From contig NZ_ATDP01000106.1 of NCBI RefSeq assembly GCF_000445105.1, positions 1 to 64,000 on the forward strand: a stretch of DNA of 64,000 nucleotides, in the 5' to 3' direction. The stretch's first letter is position 1. The number at the start of each line of letters is the position of its first letter. This stretch comes from Sphingobium lactosutens DS20 (GTDB taxonomy: Bacteria > Pseudomonadota > Alphaproteobacteria > Sphingomonadales > Sphingomonadaceae). Both the position numbers and the translations under genes were made by a program. The notes under the pieces were generated by a model. That model was given only the letters and a program-made list of their open reading frames with translations. It ran no database searches and had not been told where the DNA came from. This document shows, in pieces, positions 50,109 to 58,568 of this stretch.

Positions 50109-51601
50109 TGCGCGGTCTCCCGGCGCAGCGTCCGGATCGTCGGCCCCGCCTGCTCCTGGCTGAAGGTGAAGCGCACGCGGTCGCCTGTCTTGAAGCCTCT
50201 CGCGAGCGAAGGCCGTTCGAGACGAAACATCATGGTCATGCCCGGCCATTCGAGCGCCGGAACCGGCTCATGCTCCAGCGTGATCCCGGCTGCGGTGATC
50301 TTGCGGATGACGCCGCGCGTCTCGTAGGTTTTCGTTTCCGCTGACGGCTCCGTGGGGGCCGGAGCGGCTTCCCCGCCGATCGGCCGCACATCCATGCCCG
50401 CAAGGCTGGCTTCGGAATCGATCAGGAACTGGCCCGAGGTGACCACCGTCTCTCCCTCGGCAAGGCCTGCGAGGATTTCGGTGCGACCGCCCTCCGTCCG
50501 CCCGGTCCGGACCTCGGCAGGGCGGTAGCGCCCCTTGTCGAGCGCAAGCATGACGATGCTGCGCTTTCCGGTTTCGATCACGGCTTCGGACGGCACGAGC
50601 AGGGCCTGCCTTCCTCCGCCGGCGAAGTTCACCTGCGCGAACATGCCGGGCCGGAGCTCGAGACCGGGATTGGGAAGTTCGATACGCACGGTCAGCGTGC
50701 GGCTTTCGTCCGCCGCCCTGGGCAGGATAGTCCTGATCCGCCCGTGCCGCGTCTCTCCGGGAAAGGCGGCATGGGTTACGGTCACCGGCTGACCGGGAGA
50801 AACCGAGCCCGCCACGGCTTCCGGAACCGCGGCGTCGAGCCAGACGCTGGACAGACCGTTGATCTGAGCCAGATTTTGTCCGGGCGACACCGTCATCCCC
50901 GGACGCACGTCGAGCGCGGTGATGGTGCCGCCGATCGGCGCCGTCACGGTATAGATGGTGCTGGTCCGCCGCCCTCTCTCGACGGCGGCCACGGTCGACG
51001 CGGGCATGCCGAGCAACAGCAGCCGCTGCCGCGCGGCCTGCGCCAGCGCAGCGTCGCCGGTGCCGAGCGCCGCCAGATATTCCTGCTGCGCGCCGCCCCA
51101 GTCGGGCACGAGCAGATCGACGATTGGCGCCCCGGCCCGGATCAGGTCGTCGGGTGCGCGGGCGTAGGCGCGCTGCACGAAGCCGCCGGCGCGCGGCTGG
51201 ACGATGGCGATGTCGCGTTCGTTGAACGCGATGACGCCGGTCGCGCTGATCGCGCTGCTCAGCGTTCCCCTCTGCGCGGTCGCCGTGCGCATGCCGAGGC
51301 TCTGGGTCAGCCCGGGATCGATCCGCATGCCCGCCTCGCCCGCGGCCTCGTCGGCATATTTGGGGACGAGTTGCATGTCCATGAACGGCGATTTGCCCGG
51401 CTTGTCGAAATGCTGACCGGGCATCATCGGATCGTACCAGTAGAGCACTTCGCGTCCGTCGTCGGCTGCGGCCGGCTTGTCGACCGAGGAACCGGTCAGC
51501 CCGGCAAGACCGAAGCCGGCGGCACCCGCCACGAGCGCGAGGGCGGCACCAGCCGCCCATAGGCGTGCGCGCGGCGCGGCAAGGAAGGAAAGTCGGGTCA
51601 T
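50105..51601 (-). CDS. cusB: CusB-type adaptor with fused CusF domain
   Basis: A 498-residue membrane-fusion protein. An N-terminal anchor (AAGAALALVAGAAGFGLAGL) is followed by a heavy-metal-binding domain (YWYDPMMPGQHFDKPGKSPF, MDMQLVPKY), then lipoyl, beta-barrel and membrane-proximal domains. The last ~90 residues form a CusF-like domain with LEWPGMTMMFRL. The fusion means metal can reach the pump both from this domain and from the separate CusF. Coupled by four-base overlaps to cusA and cusC. Confidence 0.9.
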   Translation of the reverse strand: MTRLSFLAAPRARLWAAGAALALVAGAAGFGLAGLTGSSVDKPAAADDGREVLYWYDPMMPGQHFDKPGKSPFMDMQLVPKYADEAAGEAGMRIDPGLTQSLGMRTATAQRGTLSSAISATGVIAFNERDIAIVQPRAGGFVQRAYARAPDDLIRAGAPIVDLLVPDWGGAQQEYLAALGTGDAALAQAARQRLLLLGMPASTVAAVERGRRTSTIYTVTAPIGGTITALDVRPGMTVSPGQNLAQINGLSSVWLDAAVPEAVAGSVSPGQPVTVTHAAFPGETRHGRIRTILPRAADESRTLTVRIELPNPGLELRPGMFAQVNFAGGGRQALLVPSEAVIETGKRSIVMLALDKGRYRPAEVRTGRTEGGRTEILAGLAEGETVVTSGQFLIDSEASLAGMDVRPIGGEAAPAPTEPSAETKTYETRGVIRKITAAGITLEHEPVPALEWPGMTMMFRLERPSLARGFKTGDRVRFTFSQEQAGPTIRTLRRETAQ

Positions 51602-52827
51602 CGTGCATCACCCCCGAATGTCAGAAGAAGAAACGCCGCCTGGCGTGTGACCTGCGATTCGCGGTCAAGGACGTCGAGTTCGGTCTCGGCCAGCGCCGTT
51701 TCGGCCGAGATCACATCCAGCAGACCGGCGCGCCCGGCACCGTAGCTCGCAGTCTCGAGATCTGCTTCCTGCCGGGCGAGCGGCAGCAACGTCTCTTGTG
51801 CGCGATGCCATTGCGAGACCTGCATGGCATGGGTCGCAAGTCCGCGCTCCAGTTCGGCGGTCAACGCGCGCCGGACATCCTCATGCTGCGCACGGGCGGC
51901 GGAGAGATCGGCTTCGGCGGCGGCAATCCGCGGATTTTGCCGCTTGCCCGGGAAAATGGGCAGGGTCATGCTGGCCCCGACCGAAACGACATTGCCGTAG
52001 CCGGGGTCACGGCGACCGAAGGAAAGGCTCACGCCCCAGTCGGGCCGCTTGCCCGCCCGGGCGAGGTCGGTGTCGGCCCGGGCCGAAGCGACGTCCGCTT
52101 CGGCGGCGCGAAGGCGCGGGTTGCCCGCTATCGCCAGACGCAATTCGGCGGGATCCAACGCGAAATCGGGTATCATTCCGACCGCTTCGGGCTCCGCCTC
52201 CCCGGTCCAGCGCTCCAGCGTCGCTCGTGCCTGTGCGTGTTCGGCGAGGATCGTGCTGCGCCGGTCCTCCAGCGTGGCAATCGCCTGACGGATGCGCAGG
52301 CTCTGCGCTGGCCGGGCGGAACCCGAGGCGACCCCAGCCCGTGCCGCAGGCACCAGTCGCCCGAGCCGTCCCAGCACCGCGTCGATCGCCGCCAGCCGCC
52401 TGTCGGCATAGGCGAGATCGATCCATGCAGTCGCTGCGGCAACCCTCACGTCGAGGTGGGTGACGGCGGATCGGGCGCGTGCAAGGCCGGTTGCGGCATC
52501 CGCACCTGCCTGCTCGGCATGGCGCTTGGCGAGATTGGGGATATCCTGCTGCAAGCCCACGCGCTGCGCGGTCATCATCGAACCGTCGAGCGTGAACGCA
52601 GGCGGCCCCGACACCGGGAGATTGTCGAGACCGAGCGACAGGCGCGGATCGGGCAACTGCCCGGCGGCGATGGCGCTTGCCTCGCTTGCCGACACCTCCG
52701 CCTTTCTGGCGTCGATAATCGGGGCATTGGTTCCCGCTCTTTCGAGCGCTTGTTGAAAGGTCAGCGGTCCCGCCACGGCGGGACACGCCGATCCTGCCAG
52801 GAGCGGCAGGGCCATGAGTAATCGCAT
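51598..52827 (-). CDS. cusC: CusC-type outer membrane efflux protein
   Basis: A 409-residue TolC-family protein with a signal peptide (MRLLMALPLLAGSACPAVA). The two long helical hairpin halves carry the repeated pattern LTFQQALERAGTNAP and ELRLAIAGNPRLRAAEADVA with strands between (SLSFGRRDPGYGNVVSVGA). It forms the outer-membrane exit channel for CusAB. It is the first gene of the cus operon, with cusB overlapping its stop by four bases. Confidence 0.85.
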   Translation of the reverse strand: MRLLMALPLLAGSACPAVAGPLTFQQALERAGTNAPIIDARKAEVSASEASAIAAGQLPDPRLSLGLDNLPVSGPPAFTLDGSMMTAQRVGLQQDIPNLAKRHAEQAGADAATGLARARSAVTHLDVRVAAATAWIDLAYADRRLAAIDAVLGRLGRLVPAARAGVASGSARPAQSLRIRQAIATLEDRRSTILAEHAQARATLERWTGEAEPEAVGMIPDFALDPAELRLAIAGNPRLRAAEADVASARADTDLARAGKRPDWGVSLSFGRRDPGYGNVVSVGASMTLPIFPGKRQNPRIAAAEADLSAARAQHEDVRRALTAELERGLATHAMQVSQWHRAQETLLPLARQEADLETASYGAGRAGLLDVISAETALAETELDVLDRESQVTRQAAFLLLTFGGDAR

Positions 52828-52970
52828 GAGAATTCCTGTGTCCCCTCGCGCACCGCCCGGTTAGGGCTCGCGCGGGCACCTTATGGGACATGACGCGGCA
52901 GATGGTGCGACTCCGCCGATTTGGCATCGGCATAGTCGTCCCGGCCGCCGAATCACGTCCGGCGTATCGT

Positions 52971-53378
52971 TCAGGCTGACAGGATGGGCGGTTCGATAAC
53001 GGGGGGAGCGGCAAGCCCGCTCAGTTCGGTCGCGCGTGATGCGAGATGCTGCTGCGCGCCTATGAAGGGCACCTTTCCAAGCGAAGCGAGATCCGGGAGA
53101 AGAAGCGCCGAACCTGGCGCAATGGTCACGCAATGGCTCGCGTCATTGCAGGGCTTGCCACGATGCCCGGTCTCCGGGCAATCGTCACAATCCTCCATCG
53201 GACAGCCATCCGTCATCGCATGATGCATCGCAGTTTGCTTCATGTCTGCCATGTGGCTGCAGCCCGGCGTTGTCATGATCCCCTCGGCGCGATGTGCAGA
53301 CGCGGTGCCCTGACCCAAAAGGCCGAGCACCGCGCTTAGCGCAATCAGACAGGCGATCAGCCGCGACATATCCGGCAT
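52971..53378 (-). CDS. Exported Cys/His/Met-rich protein upstream of cus genes
   Basis: A 135-residue exported protein: signal peptide to about GTASA, then a metal-binding-looking segment (CSHMADMKQTAMHHAMTDGC, PMEDCDDCPETGHRG, CNDASHC). The density of Cys, His and Met next to a copper/silver pump suggests a periplasmic metal sensor or sink. ATG 53378 or 53369 are both possible. It is co-directional with cusC, 143 bases upstream, and may lead the operon. Confidence 0.7.
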   Translation of the reverse strand: MPDMSRLIACLIALSAVLGLLGQGTASAHRAEGIMTTPGCSHMADMKQTAMHHAMTDGCPMEDCDDCPETGHRGKPCNDASHCVTIAPGSALLLPDLASLGKVPFIGAQQHLASRATELSGLAAPPVIEPPILSA

Positions 53379-53449
53379 CTTATATGCCGAGCGGTGATCA
53401 AAGTCTTGTTCAAAATCAAACCCGGGGCCATTCCCCGTGGGCATCTGTC

Positions 53450-53625
53450 ATGTCATTTGAAGGAAAGTTGGAGCGCGTCCTGCCCGACGGGTCCGTGCCG
53501 CCGCTTCCGGTCCATCTGCTGATTCCCAGTCGGCCCAAGATGATCCCGTCGTACGCGCATTCGTCGACTACATGCAGGAAGTGAACGCCGCGGCCAAAGG
53601 ATGGCTGGCCGATCCGCTCGCTTAG
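53450..53625 (+). pseudogene. C-terminal fragment of a LysR-type regulator
   Basis: SFEGKLERVLPDGSVPPLPV followed, in a shifted frame, by DDPVVRAFVDYMQEVNAAAK and a stop reads like the end of a LysR substrate-binding domain (GKLVRVLPD...PVHLVYP...VRAFVDYL). The N-terminal DNA-binding part is missing and a frameshift lies near 53540. It is a remnant showing past recombination on the right island. Confidence 0.6.
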
Positions 53626-53712
53626 ACTAGCGGTGCGAAGCACCGCTGCTCTCGTCCAAAAATCGGCGCCCTCCGCTTGTCAGGCCGGAGCAACTCGAGT
53701 CGGCAGGTCACG

Positions 53713-54945
53713 TCAGCGGCCCGTTTCCGCCGCGAACATATAATCCCGCGTACGCGGCACAGCGTCGCGTCGACGGGTGACCTGGAGCTGAAAAACCATG
53801 AGGTCTCCTTGGCGGAAGGCCATTTCACAGGCGGCGAGATAGAACTCCCACATGCGGCAGAAACGCTCGTCATAAAGCGCGCACGCTCGGGCACGGTTTT
53901 GCTGAAAGCGATCATACCAATGGAGTAGCGTGTCTGCATAATGCAGCCTTAGAATCTCGACGTCGGTCACCCAGAGCCCGCTTCGCTCGGCTGCGCCCAG
54001 AACTTCCGAGAGGGCCGGAACATATCCGCCGGGGAAAATGTACTTTGAGATCCAGGGGTCATCGCTTCCTGGCGGGGACCTGCGTCCGATCGAGTGAATG
54101 ACGCCTATGCCGTCAGGCGCTAGAGAACGAGCGATCGTCGAAAAGAACATGTCATAGTGGCTTGGGCCGACATGTTCGAACATGCCGACCGAAACAATAC
54201 GGTCGAACCGTTCGTCGATGTCGCGATAGTCCAGCATGTCAAACCGGACCTGATCAGCGAAATCTTCTTGTTCGGCTCGCGAGCGGGCCACCTGGAGCTG
54301 TTCTCGAGACAGGGTGATGCCGCGTACCGACACGCCATGGGTCCGTGCGAGTTCGAGCGCGAGACCACCCCAGCCGCACCCGATATCAAGCAGTCGCTGG
54401 TCGGGCGAGAGGAGAAGTTTTGCGGCCAGATGGCGTTTCTTTGCGGCTTGTCCCTCGTCGAGACTCTCGGTTCCCTGTGGGAAATAGCCGCAGGAATACT
54501 GGCGGTCGGAATCAAGGAAGAGATCGTAAAGTGTACCTGAGAGATCGTAATGATGCGCGACATTGCGGCGCGACTGGGCCTTATGATTACGTCTCCCGCG
54601 GAGGGGCGCGAATGTCGCGATCTTGGAGCGGATCACTTGCATGGGATGCTCGTCGAGCGCTTGCAGATTGGAGGTGGCGATCCTCAGCAGGTCTCGGATC
54701 GAGCCCGATTCGATCGTGATACGGCCATCCATATAGGCCTCGCCCAAGGCGAGTGTAGGTGACAAAGCCAATTTCAGCGGGAGGGACTTGTCGTGCAGGC
54801 GCACCGTCACATGGTCATCGCAATCCTCGCTCCCGAAATGATGACAATGACCCGCGCGGTCGATGATGGTGAGGCGACCGTCCTGCACAAGCTTGTGCAC
54901 CAGGCCTGAAATCAGAGGCAGTCTCGGGGTATTTGTGCGAGGCAT
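53713..54945 (-). CDS. cfa: Cyclopropane-fatty-acyl-phospholipid synthase
   Basis: A 410-residue CFA synthase. An N-terminal substrate-entry domain (VTVRLHDKSLPLKLALSPTL, GEAYMDGRITIE) precedes the SAM-dependent methyltransferase domain with LLDIGCGWGGLALELARTHG (about 188-207) and VGMFEHVG; HHYDLSGTLYDLFLD before it is the family's lipid-head signature. It adds a methylene across the double bond of membrane phospholipids, hardening the membrane against acid and solvents. It is about 100 bases beyond the fabI gene on the same strand. Confidence 0.9.
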   Translation of the reverse strand: MPRTNTPRLPLISGLVHKLVQDGRLTIIDRAGHCHHFGSEDCDDHVTVRLHDKSLPLKLALSPTLALGEAYMDGRITIESGSIRDLLRIATSNLQALDEHPMQVIRSKIATFAPLRGRRNHKAQSRRNVAHHYDLSGTLYDLFLDSDRQYSCGYFPQGTESLDEGQAAKKRHLAAKLLLSPDQRLLDIGCGWGGLALELARTHGVSVRGITLSREQLQVARSRAEQEDFADQVRFDMLDYRDIDERFDRIVSVGMFEHVGPSHYDMFFSTIARSLAPDGIGVIHSIGRRSPPGSDDPWISKYIFPGGYVPALSEVLGAAERSGLWVTDVEILRLHYADTLLHWYDRFQQNRARACALYDERFCRMWEFYLAACEMAFRQGDLMVFQLQVTRRRDAVPRTRDYMFAAETGR

Positions 54946-55053
54946 TCGTTGGTTCCGACTTCGTTTGCTGCACCTAAAGACGTAATCGGGTGCCGAAGCT
55001 TACAGTGGGATGCCCCATAGGGGTGGGTTTCAGCGTTCCAACGTTGAAGTCGA

Positions 55054-55827
55054 TCAGGCGAGCAGATGCTGCCCGCTATCAACAGGAATAACGGTGCCGG
55101 TAATCCGGCATGCCGCATCGCTGACCAGGAACGCAGCGAGGGCGCCGACATCGGCGACGGTAACGAGCTGCCGTTCCGGAACGGCGGCGGCTGCGCGATC
55201 GAGCATCTCGTCGAACCGGTCGATGCCGCTTGCGGCGCGTGTCGCGATGGGGCCTGGCGAGATCGCATGCGCGCGGATACCTTTCGGCCCAAGTTCGGCC
55301 GCGACGTAGCGGGTGGCGCTCTCCAGCGCCGCCTTGACGGGGCCCATCAGATTGTAGTGCTCAACCACGCGCTCGGAGCCGTAGAATGTGACGGTCAGCA
55401 AGCAGCCGCCCCCGTGCATGAGCGGTTCCGCGCGGCGCGCCATCTCCAGGAAGGAATGGCAGGACACGTCCATCGCTGTGGCAAATCCCTCCGCCGAGCT
55501 GTCCACGACCCGACCTTGCAGATCTTCCTTGGGCGCGAAAGCGATCGAGTGGAGCAGGAAATCGAGGCTCCCCCATTCGCGCTCCACCCGCTCGAACAGC
55601 GCTTCGGTCTGGCCGGGTTCGCGCACGTCGCAGGGCACCAGCCATTCCGCGCCCAGGGCGTCGGCGACCGGCTCCACAAAGGGGCGGGCCTTCTCGTTGA
55701 GGTAGGTCGCGCCGATCCTCGCGCCGCAATCGCGAAATGTCTGCGCACAGCCGGCGGCAATGCTGTGTCCATTGGCGATGCCGACCACCAGCCCGCGTTT
55801 GCCGGAAAGATCGACGAGCGCCTTCAT
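55054..55827 (-). CDS. fabI: Enoyl-ACP reductase, FabI-type
   Basis: A 257-residue short-chain dehydrogenase of the FabI subgroup. The nucleotide motif is GLVVGIANGHSIAAGCAQ. The catalytic pair is Tyr and Lys in YNLMGPVKAALESA (Y-x6-K), with the upstream Tyr in TVTFYGSERV. It reduces enoyl-ACP in fatty-acid elongation; a second copy usually exists in sphingomonads, so this may be a stress-specific or inhibitor-tolerant form. It overlaps ackA by four bases. Confidence 0.85.
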   Translation of the reverse strand: MKALVDLSGKRGLVVGIANGHSIAAGCAQTFRDCGARIGATYLNEKARPFVEPVADALGAEWLVPCDVREPGQTEALFERVEREWGSLDFLLHSIAFAPKEDLQGRVVDSSAEGFATAMDVSCHSFLEMARRAEPLMHGGGCLLTVTFYGSERVVEHYNLMGPVKAALESATRYVAAELGPKGIRAHAISPGPIATRAASGIDRFDEMLDRAAAAVPERQLVTVADVGALAAFLVSDAACRITGTVIPVDSGQHLLA

Positions 55828-56999
55828 GATCGCTTTGCTCTGAGGATGGCCTGAGTATCGATGGCGATCATCCGTTCCTCGTCGGTGGGCAGCACCATCA
55901 GCTTAATCCGGCTTTCCGGGGTACTAATGAGGAAGTCGCCTCGCTCGTTTGCGGATGGATCGAGCCCCGCACCCAGCCAATGCAGCCCTGTTGCCACCTG
56001 CTCCCTAATCTGCGCCGCGTTTTCGCCGATACCGCCGGTGAACACGAACGCATCAAGGCCGGCGAGCGAGGCGGCCAGCGCGCCCGCCTGCGTCACGATG
56101 CGATAGACGAAGAGTTCGACGGCCTCAGCCGCAGCAAGATCATGGCTGGCCAGCAGCGTTCGCATGTCGCTCGACACGCCAGATAGACCGAGCAGCCCCG
56201 ATTCCGAATAGAGCATGTGCTCGACGGCCCCGAGGCTCATGCCTTGTTGCATGAGGTATATGAGGATGCCGGGATCGATGCTACCGCAGCGCGTTCCCAT
56301 AACCAGCCCGTCAAGCGCAGTGAAACCCATGGTGGATTCGATGCTGCGTCCGCCATTCATCGCGCACAGGCTGGCACCGTTGCCAAGATGCGCAACGATC
56401 ACCCGGCCTGTCGATGTCACCGGGTCCAACTCTGCGAGCCGGCGCGCGATATAGGCATAGGATATCCCATGAAAGCCGTAGCGCCGGACGCCCTGCTCCC
56501 CCAGTTTGCGTGGCACGGCCACGCGGCTTGCCACATGCGGTTGGCCATGATGGAATGCCGTGTCGAAACAGGCGACTTGCGGCAGGCTAGGCCGGTGGCG
56601 AGCTACGGCACGCACGGCCGCAAGGTTGTGGGGCTGGTGCAGAGGGGCAAGCGGGGATAGCGAACTGAGGATGGAAAGCACGCCCTCGTCGATCCGGACA
56701 GGCGCGCTAAACTGCTCACCACCATGCACAATACGGTGACCCACTGCCTCCAGGCCCGATCCGAGGCGATTTTCCAGAGCCTCCAGCAGATCGCCAAGCA
56801 GTTCCTCATGGGTCAACGCTGTGTGTTCCCACCGGTGCTCCAGCGTTACAGCCTCATCGGCACCCCATACGACCAGAGAAGGTGCGATTCCGATTTCCTC
56901 GATCTTACCGTGTCCAAGCCGCAGAGGCTCGCCCTCGGTCATTGAGAACAGCGCGAACTTGATACTCGACGACCCCGCATTAAGGGACAGGATCGTCAC
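55824..56999 (-). CDS. ackA: Acetate kinase
   Basis: A 391-residue acetate/propionate kinase. The start is GTG at 56999, overlapping the pta stop (GTGA). Family motifs are ILSLNAGSSSIKFALFS, GIEEIGI-type strand, VGHRIVHGGEQF, RRYGFHGISYAYIA and HLGNGASLCAMNGGRSIEST. It makes ATP from acetyl phosphate. Paired with the MaoC-Pta protein it forms an acetyl-CoA to acetate branch. The upstream frame to 57353 is artefactual. Confidence 0.9.
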   Translation of the reverse strand: MTILSLNAGSSSIKFALFSMTEGEPLRLGHGKIEEIGIAPSLVVWGADEAVTLEHRWEHTALTHEELLGDLLEALENRLGSGLEAVGHRIVHGGEQFSAPVRIDEGVLSILSSLSPLAPLHQPHNLAAVRAVARHRPSLPQVACFDTAFHHGQPHVASRVAVPRKLGEQGVRRYGFHGISYAYIARRLAELDPVTSTGRVIVAHLGNGASLCAMNGGRSIESTMGFTALDGLVMGTRCGSIDPGILIYLMQQGMSLGAVEHMLYSESGLLGLSGVSSDMRTLLASHDLAAAEAVELFVYRIVTQAGALAASLAGLDAFVFTGGIGENAAQIREQVATGLHWLGAGLDPSANERGDFLISTPESRIKLMVLPTDEERMIAIDTQAILRAKRS

Positions 57000-58417
57000 G
57001 TCGGCCGGCCTTGAAGCGTTCCGGGTGCCGCCTTGGTTGCAGCGCGCGCAAGCAGCAGCGCGACGGCGCAGGAAGCAAGACGAGTGCGTACGCTGTCCGC
57101 CCGGCTGGTGAGGATGATAGGCACGCGCGCGCCGAGTACCACTCCCGCCGCGTCCGCCCCGCCGAGAAAGGTCAGTTGCTTGGCCAGCATGTTGCCGGCC
57201 TCCAGATTCGGTACCATCAGGATATCGGCCTGTCCCGCCACGGACGATACGATGCGTTTCTCCTCTGCGGCTTGTGCGCTGACGGCGTTGTCGAAGGCAA
57301 GCGGCCCGTCGACAATTGCGCCGGCGATCTGCCCGCGATCCGCCATCTTGCACAGCGCGGCCGCCTCCAGCGTGGTGCGCATCTTCGGGTTGATCGTCTC
57401 CACAGCCGCGAGGATCGCCACCTTTGGCCGCTCGATGCCCATTACATGTGCCAGGTCTATGGCGTTGCGCAGAATGTCAGCCTTGTCATCCAGTGTCGGC
57501 TCGATGTTGATGGCGGCATCAGTGATGATGAGCGGACGGGCATGGCCAGGAACGTCCATGATGTAGGCATGACTGATCCGGCGCTCGGTGCGCAGGCCAG
57601 CGTCGGACGCAAGCACCGCGCTCATCAACTCATCGGTGTGAAGCGAGCCCTTCATCAGCAGCCCTGCTTCTCCCTTGTTCACAAGCGCCACCGCTTCTGC
57701 CGCGGCGGCATGGCTGTGTGGTACGTCGACGATCCGGAATGTGTCGATGCTTCGGCCTGCAGCTTGTGCGCTCTGCCTGATCCTCGCCTCCGGACCGACC
57801 AGAATGGGCGTGATCATTCGGCCGCCCGCCGCGTCGGCAACGGCGATGATCGCGTCCGGGCTGCACGGATGGGCGACTGCCGTCTCGATCGGACCTTGAG
57901 TGCCGACTTGTTCGAGCAGACGCCGATGGCCCTCATGTCCGATCAGGCGTATTTCGGGCAGTGGAACGCGCGGGCGGGACACTTTCTCGCTCGGCGCCGC
58001 CACCTCGGCTTGTCCGGTGATGACTTCGCGACCTCCGGCGCTGACACAGCGGCAATCGAGCAGAATCACATGATCCTGTTCCGCTTTCTCGGTGACGGTC
58101 ACGCTGGCGGTGATGATGTCCCCGACGCTTACCGGCGCCAGAAAGCGCAGCGACTGGCTCCGATAGATCGTGCCGGGACCCGGCAGCTCGGTCCCGAGCA
58201 CAGCCGAGATCAGGCCCGCACCCCACATGCCATGGGCAACAACATGGTGAAACATGTCGGTTTCCGCGTAATCCGGGTCCATATGCGCCGGGTTTACGTC
58301 ACCGGACACGGCCGCGAACAACCGGATGTCATCGGGCGTGAGCGTGCGGGTGACGCTTGCCGTATCTCCGATCTCGATGTCGTCGAACGTGCGGTTCTCG
58401 ATCATCGGGCCAGTCAT
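56996..58417 (-). CDS. MaoC-Pta bifunctional protein (enoyl-CoA hydratase/phosphotransacetylase)
   Basis: A 473-residue fusion. Residues 1-145 are a MaoC hot-dog hydratase (TLTPDDIRLFAAVSGDVNPA, HMDPDYAETDMFHHVVAHGM). Residues about 165-465 are a phosphate acetyl/butyryl transferase (AVADAAGGRMITPILVGPEA, MKGSLHTDELMSAVL, VGARVPIILTSRADS-like end). The hydratase may feed the 3-hydroxyacyl pool and the transferase makes acyl phosphate for AckA. The start overlaps no upstream gene; its stop overlaps ackA. Confidence 0.85.
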   Translation of the reverse strand: MTGPMIENRTFDDIEIGDTASVTRTLTPDDIRLFAAVSGDVNPAHMDPDYAETDMFHHVVAHGMWGAGLISAVLGTELPGPGTIYRSQSLRFLAPVSVGDIITASVTVTEKAEQDHVILLDCRCVSAGGREVITGQAEVAAPSEKVSRPRVPLPEIRLIGHEGHRRLLEQVGTQGPIETAVAHPCSPDAIIAVADAAGGRMITPILVGPEARIRQSAQAAGRSIDTFRIVDVPHSHAAAAEAVALVNKGEAGLLMKGSLHTDELMSAVLASDAGLRTERRISHAYIMDVPGHARPLIITDAAINIEPTLDDKADILRNAIDLAHVMGIERPKVAILAAVETINPKMRTTLEAAALCKMADRGQIAGAIVDGPLAFDNAVSAQAAEEKRIVSSVAGQADILMVPNLEAGNMLAKQLTFLGGADAAGVVLGARVPIILTSRADSVRTRLASCAVALLLARAATKAAPGTLQGRPT

Positions 58418-58568
58418 GTTAGCGCTCCGTCAGCGATGGCGGGGATCGGGAATGATGCCGGCATCGTGCTCGCCAAGGCCGCTTTCGACAATTCGATACC
58501 GATCACCGACGCCACCGCCGTCAAGCGGCAAGCGCATGCACCGGCTGAATATTCAGGGCGCACTGGTT

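Noticed and set aside
48015..50327. A 770-codon plus-strand frame opposite cusA
   Set aside because: It is His/Arg/Asp-rich antisense of a clear RND pump and resembles no protein family.
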